This document shows, in pieces, positions 58,023 to 64,000 of a DNA stretch of 64,000 nt. Numbering within the stretch: the first letter of the stretch is position 1; each line of letters begins with the position of its first letter. The stretch comes from Neopestalotiopsis rosae (lineage: Eukaryota; Ascomycota; Sordariomycetes; Amphisphaeriales; Sporocadaceae), in the NCBI GenBank assembly GCA_023078685.1, contig JALGAS010000002.1, positions 372,001-436,000 on the forward strand, in the 5' to 3' direction. A model generated the notes under the pieces. It ran no database searches and was not told where the DNA came from. It saw only the letters and a list, made by a program, of their open reading frames with translations. The position numbers and the translations under genes were made by a program.

Positions 58023-60856
58023 AATTGCAATAGCCAACCGGACTGGCAAGTAAGAGACAACAACTGTCGTTCGTGCGAAAAGAGAGCTGTTTTGATGCTG
58101 GATTTGGAGTATACGATCAGTAAGAGGCTGATCAGTGCGTCCTTGTTCGCCTAGCAATTTTGATTTATTTCACAAGTAGGTACAAAGAAGCGAGAGTTTC
58201 ACAGAACGAATCGAGCATATGACACATGGGAAAAGGTAATGCCAACGCCGATGCCAATAATGCCGTAGCCCATGGTCTTTTCTCGGCTGATGCAACGAAA
58301 TCTCTCTCGTGGGTTTCGGTCGTTTTACTTTCCCAGGCCAAGGTGCAGCCATGCAATCGGTCGTTTGGCAGCCGGGCCTTTGTATAAGTCGGGACTCGAG
58401 AGGTTGACCATGACAGACTCCATTCGCTTTTGCATGTAAATGAAGCAGTTATTGGGGCAGCTGGGCGCGATTGGCCGGCGCACCATCGGACCCTGGGCGC
58501 CTAGGATCGCTTTCGGAAGGTCGTGGTTTCGTCCCCATGGCGTGAACGCGTAGTGGTGGGGATGATAACGACCCTTGAGCTTCCGCTTCTGGCCAGCTCG
58601 AGCAGTCCCTAGGCTCGACTTGAGCTGGATTATTTGAAGGGCGAGAGCTGTCTTTCACTTGATTGACTGTACAGAGTATACACTGTACGTTATCCTTATC
58701 CAATCCCTTCATACCTCCCCTCAGTTGCAACCGCTGGCTTGCCTGCATCTCGCACCCCGTCGGGTAGTGTGGAGCGATAGTCGAGATCGCCTATAGCCTC
58801 CCACGGCACGAGACCCACGCCCAGGCCTTGGTCGCAAGCATGTCGACCGCCGGTATTTGGATATGCTGCAAGTGATGAATGTATGTAATGGATCGATGCG
58901 TTGCCGCCCGGCGGAGAAAGAGGCTCATCATTGCCGTGAGGGCAGACGCAACCTTGATTGTTGCAAACCCTTTTCATTGATTTCCGAGCCCAACATTTGG
59001 TTCCCCCACAGTCCACTTCCGCGCGTGGGAGGCTTGGGTTTGTCAATACGATCAAGAACTTCCTGAATAGTCCAATGACATCACAGTTGTGCATGGCAAC
59101 CCATACGCAGTATCATGGCATTCTGCTGTAACTTTTGTTGGGGCCTCTTGCTCGAGTATAGCAGTACGTGTCGTAGTTTGCCATGTATATCACATCGAAA
59201 GGCATTGTATGGAGAAAGGAACTGAGCTGCTTGGCAGACATGTACTCCGCATCGGCACGTTTTGCACTAAGGCATTGCAGAAACGGCGTCTTTGTCTCCA
59301 GGCAAGCCAGGCCTAGCCATTTGTGATTTGATAAGAAACTTTCCCAGCGTTTTGAAGCTCGCCAAAGTCGACTCTTTTTCTTGGCCTCTCGGTAATGTGA
59401 TGTGTGCATGGCATCCTGGTCACGAACTCCTCGCTTATGTTCTGTAGTTCGAATCTGGTTCGGATACACCAGCTCCTTTCATCGTCACAAGTGGCTAGCC
59501 ACTCTTGAATCCAAACCCTGTCAATGCGTGGCTTGACCCGCCAAACATTGATGCCCAGAATTGTTCCAGTATTTCGTCGGATCACGTTCTTATGAGACCA
59601 TTGCGGGGAGATGAGGATTGAAAAGGTTAGAAAGAGAAAAGTAGTCGACTTCTACCTCTCACAACCATTATGAAAATGCATCGTACGATTCGACTAAAAA
59701 GACGATTTCTCAGCTGCTGCGGCAGACACAAAATTTTCAAACTTTGGTCGTTATCAATGAAAGGGACGATGGTTGGCGAGTTATGGTAGCATTGGTAGCC
59801 GCGACCTACTCCATATATCTACCTTATTACACAGAAGCGTTCAAACACGCAGCAATAGTGGTGGGCAAGGCTAGGCCATCCCACCTGAGGAGGCCACCCA
59901 TTTGGAATGAACCGTAACTATTTCTGGTAGGCTGTTCTGGACAGCGTCAACTAGTAACATCCAAGATAGAATACCGAAAGGTATAGTACCTCTTGCAGGG
60001 GGTCCAGCGACAGTAAACCCTTGAACCCTCGTGGTTGATCTCTAAGTCGGGAATGATATCACGGCCTCGGGAGACTGACAATGAGATGCTTTGCGGAACA
60101 AACATCGCGGTCGACGGGCGGTCAAAGTGGCGAGATGTCGACTCACCAGAATATCAAATGGGTTCATGTTGAAACTATTCATACCAACTGTTTTGCCTTT
60201 TCTCGAACATTTGAGAATCATGGTAATGCTCAAGAAGCCACTCTCTCGTCGCGTGCGAAGCCGATCATATTCTGTGGCTGCTGTCTTCCTCATTCAAAAC
60301 AACGTCTGCGTCTGAGACTCTTCTGCGCACTTCGGCTCGGAAATAGTTGGTGTTTTTTGCATGTGCTTGCTCGGCGTCCACAACATACCATGTCGGATAG
60401 ATAACAAAGTAAATCTTGAGAATCTCGAACAAAAAGTTGCACATGGCGCTGAAACCCTTGAGAATCATTGTGACGTAGATAACAGTCGTATTCAGCAAAT
60501 ATCCAAAAGTCTATCATTGATCCGAGCCCAAGAAATTGTCAACTAATGATACCTTGATCAGAAGTGGTTGTGGTGTCTATCCTGTTCTCGCTTTCTCTGG
60601 ACTCACAAGGGTCCGAGGTGCCGTTGGAGTTTGGGGAAGATAGAAGACTTACTCCACTGCCTCGCATGTTAGTCGCACTTGTAGCGAAGCCGCTTCGGGA
60701 AGCTAGGTGACTGCCGGCCCCATCTCAACCCCACGACCAACAGAATTCCGCACCGATCACGGACATGATGGATCTGTGACTGGAGGAAGAGATTTCGTCT
60801 TTTTGTCTTGCTACAATATTTTGCAATAAGCCGGCCTCGCTTCAACAATAAACATT
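58023..60856. other. Gene-poor region
   Basis: No supported gene. It includes a copy of the 10-mer GTACAGAGTA at 58669, which together with CTGTAC forms an inverted repeat. Small frames (58696-59094, 59113-59469, 60265-60517) lack motifs. Confidence 0.45.
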
Positions 60857-60954
60857 GCTCGGCTAGCTCAGTTGGTTAGAGCGTCGTACTAATATTCTCT
60901 CATCAAGAATATCAAGTCATGCGAAGGTCCTCAGTTCAATCCTGTGGCTGAGCA
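60857..60954 (+). tRNA. tRNA-Ile (anticodon AAU), with intron
   Basis: Cloverleaf read by hand. Acceptor GCTCGGC (60857-60863) pairs with GCTGAGC (60947-60953), one G-U; discriminator A at 60954. D-arm GCTC/GAGC. Anticodon stem TCGTA pairs with TGCGA; the loop carries AAT at 60891-60893. A 24-nt intron at about 60895-60918 sits at the canonical position 37/38. The T-stem (CTCAG/CTGTG) has one T-T mismatch. Confidence 0.88.
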
Positions 60955-62122
60955 ATTCTTTTGCATTTTTTGCCATCTGGCCTGGCTTGCAAATCCTTAT
61001 GATGGTACACAGGCAGTTGGTTCTGACCAGGCTTTATTCTTTTGTGATTTGTGCAAACCTGTGTTCCATTTCGTTTTCTGCACCGATAAGCGAGACATGC
61101 AAACAAACTTTGTGCCAGTCCTGTCCTCCGTCCCACGAAAGTCCCGCAAAAGATACACCTGACATACATAGTAGTATCGTCTAATTTTTTGAATTTTGCT
61201 TGATACTAACTTACACACTCACCGCTTCTCGCCCATCAGCACACAGTCGAACCATCTAATGGTACTCGGCCCCCTCCTCAAAGGTAGATTGGCAGTGGAC
61301 CCCTAATTTATCCCAACTTCCAACCTATACGTAACACAGTCGAGTTATACTCTATTACGCACATTGTCATCATCCAATCATCCAGCAATGATTCCGACTG
61401 TTCTTTAACAGTAAATACCTCCGGGGATGTGGTCTAGTGGTATGACGTTTCCTTAGCATGCTCAAAAGCATGGAAAAGGTTCTGGGTTCGATTCCCAGCT
61501 TCTCCATATTTTTGTATTTTTGTAGAATCTTGTGCAACTTTTAGTGGTTTTTGTCGTGTGTGTATACTGGCTAGAGCATTTCTTTTTTGAGCACCGATAC
61601 AGGGAAAGGAGTATCCATGTTGTTACTGAGCTGAAATACAAAGTCTTGCCTATGGTTTTGGAGAAGTATAATTACGCGGGACTCGAGAGTATCTCATGTT
61701 CAACTGGCGACAACGAATGATACTAATCAATGGCACAAGTTTTGACTGTCTAGACACTGGCTAGCTTTTGAATATTTTTGGAGTATCTAGGATGGAGAGA
61801 GGTTAAGCAGATATCATTTCCTGAACATCCAGCTTCTGGACAACAACCAAGCAATTCACCAGTATCTTGTCATGAACATGATTATTTCTCAGGTCCAATA
61901 TGATACAGCACGATAAGCCCCACGTTCTGCGATAAGCCATAGGAACGGCTCCCGACCCCGCTAAAATTTCCATGGCGGCAGCTCAAGTCCAAGTCCAATT
62001 GCATATGGCCAAAGCAGCCGCTGCCCATTGACTCACCTCGAACTCAATCAACGCGGGAGGAACCAGATCGTGAAGTCGTCCAAGCCGGACAACAGAAGGT
62101 TGTATATTATACACAAGTCACC
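60955..62122. other. Intergenic around the tRNA genes
   Basis: T-rich stretches follow each tRNA gene (about 60955-60970 and 61508-61525), suitable as Pol III terminators. The last part is the promoter of the Rpc37 gene. No protein gene seen. Confidence 0.5.
61423..61506 (+). tRNA. tRNA-Ala (anticodon AGC), with intron
   Basis: Acceptor GGGGATG (61423-61429) pairs with CTTCTCC (61499-61505), one T-T mismatch; discriminator A at 61506. D-arm GTC/GAC. Anticodon stem TTTCC pairs with GGAAA; the loop has AGC at 61455-61457. A 12-nt intron at 61459-61470 lies at position 37/38. The T-arm is CTGGG, TTCGATT, CCCAG. A T-rich run follows, as expected for Pol III termination. Confidence 0.85.
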
Positions 62123-63415
62123 ATGGACATTGATACGCCCCCGCCGGCATCCCCCGTGCCCGAAGCAATCGATCCTTCCACATCGACCAGCAATAACAAC
62201 GACAATGACGCCGACCCGGACCCCATTGTCTCGTCCTACGCCGTCTTTAGCAACCAGCCGCCGACCTCGACGCGCAAGATCCTCATCCTGCAGCACCCCA
62301 ACAAGCAAGGGCCGACGCGGGAGCCGTTCCAGGCCCTCTCCGAGGTGCGCGTCAAGCCCAGCTCGGGCATGATCGAGGTCGACGTGCCCCTCAGCTACCA
62401 CGACGGCTCCTACGACCGCGACAAGGGCATGCGCTGGGGCCAGGCCCTGACGCGCAGCATGAACCAGAAGAACGGCGGCAGCCACGGTCTGGCGGGAGGC
62501 TTCGGCGTCGGCGTGCCCGCCCCGCGCGCCGGCAGGCCCCGCAAGGAAGAGGACCGCGACACGTACGACTGGACCGAGGCGGTGCGTCGCGACCAGGTGC
62601 TGCGCACCCAGACCCTGGGCGGGCAGTACGCCGGCCGCAACGCCGACTTTGGCGACAACGAGTGCCGGTGGATGGTCGGCGTCTTCAAGGGCGGCAACCT
62701 GCACCTCACGCCCGCCCAGTCCGAGATCCAGCTGCGCCCGCAGCTGCACCACCTCGACGCCGCCACGGAGCAGGACCGCCTGACCCGCCCGCGCGACGGC
62801 GGCCCCGGCCAGGGACCGGGCGGCCTCGCCAAGGACGGCTCCAGCGCCGGCGGCGGCGGTCCCGCGCCCGCGCCAAAGGCCATCACCATGACCATCAAGT
62901 CGACGGCGGGCGGCGACCAGCCCAGCACCGAGACCATGGCCGACCGGCTGCGACAGGTCCAGATGGAGCACTGGCAGAGGCTCAAGTACGTCGAGGACGA
63001 CAAGGACGAGGCCTGGGAGCTGTACCAGAAGACGCTCATCTACCGGTCGCCCGAGTTCCAGCAGGCCGCCGACGACGCTGGCAAGGGCAAGGGCAAGGCG
63101 CTGGACGTCAAGCTGGACGAGGACGAAAAGGGCGACCTGCAGAGCAAGGCCATGCGTCTGCAGACGCGGTGGAGCGAGGAGGACTACCTGCGCGGCGTTG
63201 CGGGCAAGGACAAGGAGGGCGTGCTGGAGGGGTACGGAACAACGGCGCTGCCTGGCATCAAGCCTGAAGATGTGGTCGAGGAAGGCAAGGTGGACGCCGA
63301 CGCAAAGAAGACGACCTCAGCTGCTGCCAAGGGCAAGGGAAAAGCAGCCACAAGTACGGCACCAGCAGCAAAGGCCAAAGCATCCACCAAGAATAACGCA
63401 ATGGAGATTGACTGA
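62123..63415 (+). CDS. rpc37: RNA polymerase III subunit Rpc37 (RPC5, Sin-N family)
   Basis: Single exon of 430 residues starting MDIDTPPPAS. The N-terminal core matches Rpc5/Rpc37 (Sin_N): DPIVSSYAVFSNQPPTSTRK, LILQHPNKQ, and SGMIEVDVPLSYHDGSYDRD, followed by RTQTLGGQYAGR and WMVGVFKGGNLHLTPAQSEI, the block that forms the dimerisation barrel with Rpc53. Rpc37 and Rpc53 make a TFIIF-like module of Pol III acting in the nucleus in initiation and termination-reinitiation. The middle is Gly/Pro-rich and the C-terminus is Lys/Ala-rich with a KGKGKA repeat, probably disordered. A large antisense open frame (62048-62971) arises from GC-rich codon bias and is not a gene. Two tRNA genes lie within 1.3 kb upstream. 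Confidence 0.88.
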   Translation: MDIDTPPPASPVPEAIDPSTSTSNNNDNDADPDPIVSSYAVFSNQPPTSTRKILILQHPNKQGPTREPFQALSEVRVKPSSGMIEVDVPLSYHDGSYDRDKGMRWGQALTRSMNQKNGGSHGLAGGFGVGVPAPRAGRPRKEEDRDTYDWTEAVRRDQVLRTQTLGGQYAGRNADFGDNECRWMVGVFKGGNLHLTPAQSEIQLRPQLHHLDAATEQDRLTRPRDGGPGQGPGGLAKDGSSAGGGGPAPAPKAITMTIKSTAGGDQPSTETMADRLRQVQMEHWQRLKYVEDDKDEAWELYQKTLIYRSPEFQQAADDAGKGKGKALDVKLDEDEKGDLQSKAMRLQTRWSEEDYLRGVAGKDKEGVLEGYGTTALPGIKPEDVVEEGKVDADAKKTTSAAAKGKGKAATSTAPAAKAKASTKNNAMEID

Positions 63416-64000
63416 GATGTCCGTAATGGTGTTCAAAGCCGACCTACTGATACCTTGGTATGGATTGGCATATAGCACTCTGCCCGCAGCTGTTATCAAA
63501 TACGGGGAGGTATTGTGGTTGCAATCAGGCTTGATGGTTGAGAAACTTGCATTGCCAGGCGTTTTTACATGGCATTAAAATAGGCGTTTATAGGGACATG
63601 AAAGAATTGGCACTTTGGGGGAATTTGGATTCCTATTGATCGCGTGGTTGTCCGCTTCATATAAATCAACTATTCTGACAACATTGTTTGGGTTTTTGGC
63701 CCATTGATTGCATCTAGTGCTTGTGGAGAAACCTTTCTAAGATCTCTGCGCTTCTTCGCTTTTCATCGTCTTGCCATACAACCACCGTCGCCCGTTCCGC
63801 CCATGTGTTCCACGAGAACAGTGCCTTGAGCAGCATTCTTCATATCCCGGGAACCCGTCGGTCGGTAGCTCACCCATGAAGCTCTTCGTCGACGAGACAT
63901 GGAACTAATGCACAAGTGCGACCTTCTCATGTCCATCATGACATGAGACTGTTTCCAGATTCAACCTTCCTACAAATCCTGCATTTTTGTTTTACCCCAT
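63416..64000. other. Right edge, no gene seen
   Basis: 3' flank of the Rpc37 gene. No supported coding sequence to the end of the window. Confidence 0.5.

Noticed and set aside
62048..62971. 307-codon open frame on the minus strand
   Set aside because: Antisense shadow of the Rpc37 gene; low-complexity Gly/Ala/Val composition without motifs.

Overview
The window comes from a filamentous ascomycete (Pezizomycotina, most likely a Sordariomycete). Genes are interrupted by short spliceosomal introns of about 50-95 nt with GTAAGT/GTGAGT/GTATGT donors, intergenic spaces are long, and the families are typical of these fungi: two HET-domain proteins, Zn2Cys6 factor, MFS transporters, fungal opsin, pectin methylesterase, F-box protein, RNA polymerase III subunit Rpc37, and intron-containing nuclear tRNA genes. 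Exon borders were worked out by hand from reading frames and splice consensus, and almost all exon sets sum to whole codons.

Layout. A HET-domain gene (980-2704, +) is followed by a compact six-gene group from about 3.0 to 14.7 kb: a zinc alcohol dehydrogenase (-) divergent from a sugar-transporter-like MFS gene (+), a thioredoxin-reductase-like flavoenzyme (+), a second hexose/lactose-type MFS transporter (-) divergent from a phytanoyl-CoA-dioxygenase-like gene (+), and a convergent Zn2Cys6 regulator (-). This looks like a small catabolic or specialised-metabolism cluster. Three of the six genes carry clear lesions: an in-frame TGA in the first transporter, one extra A in an A7 run in the dioxygenase, and a TAG inside the zinc cluster of the regulator. 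The dehydrogenase also lacks a sensible start. The cluster therefore appears to be decaying, or the assembly has several local errors. Its two divergent promoters still carry repeated candidate operator elements.

From 14.8 to 18.8 kb there is no recognisable gene. Then follow a single-pass SH3 protein (19.5-21.4 kb), a hydrolase-like protein of unknown specificity (22.6-23.5 kb), a large F-box-associated type protein (23.8-25.3 kb), a wrecked ankyrin gene (26.3-27.0 kb), an F-box protein (27.2-28.5 kb), a retinal-binding opsin with proton-pump residues (31.0-32.2 kb), a secreted pectin methylesterase (33.0-34.4 kb), a third MFS transporter, a D-2-hydroxyacid dehydrogenase (38.0-39.2 kb), a small membrane protein, a small secreted protein, a membrane-anchored TAP-like alpha/beta hydrolase, a DHH phosphoesterase, a membrane fatty-acid desaturase (47.8-49.3 kb), a second HET-domain gene (51.5-54.1 kb), a large SH3-domain protein (55.0-58.0 kb), two tRNA genes (Ile-AAU and Ala-AGC) and the Pol III subunit Rpc37 gene (62.1-63.4 kb).

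The best leads are the partly inactivated cluster with its promoter repeats, the DHH phosphoesterase that combines a mitochondrial-type presequence, a basic NLS-like stretch and a C-terminal PCNA-binding-like tail, and several perfect hairpins and a recurrent 10-mer in the intergenic DNA.
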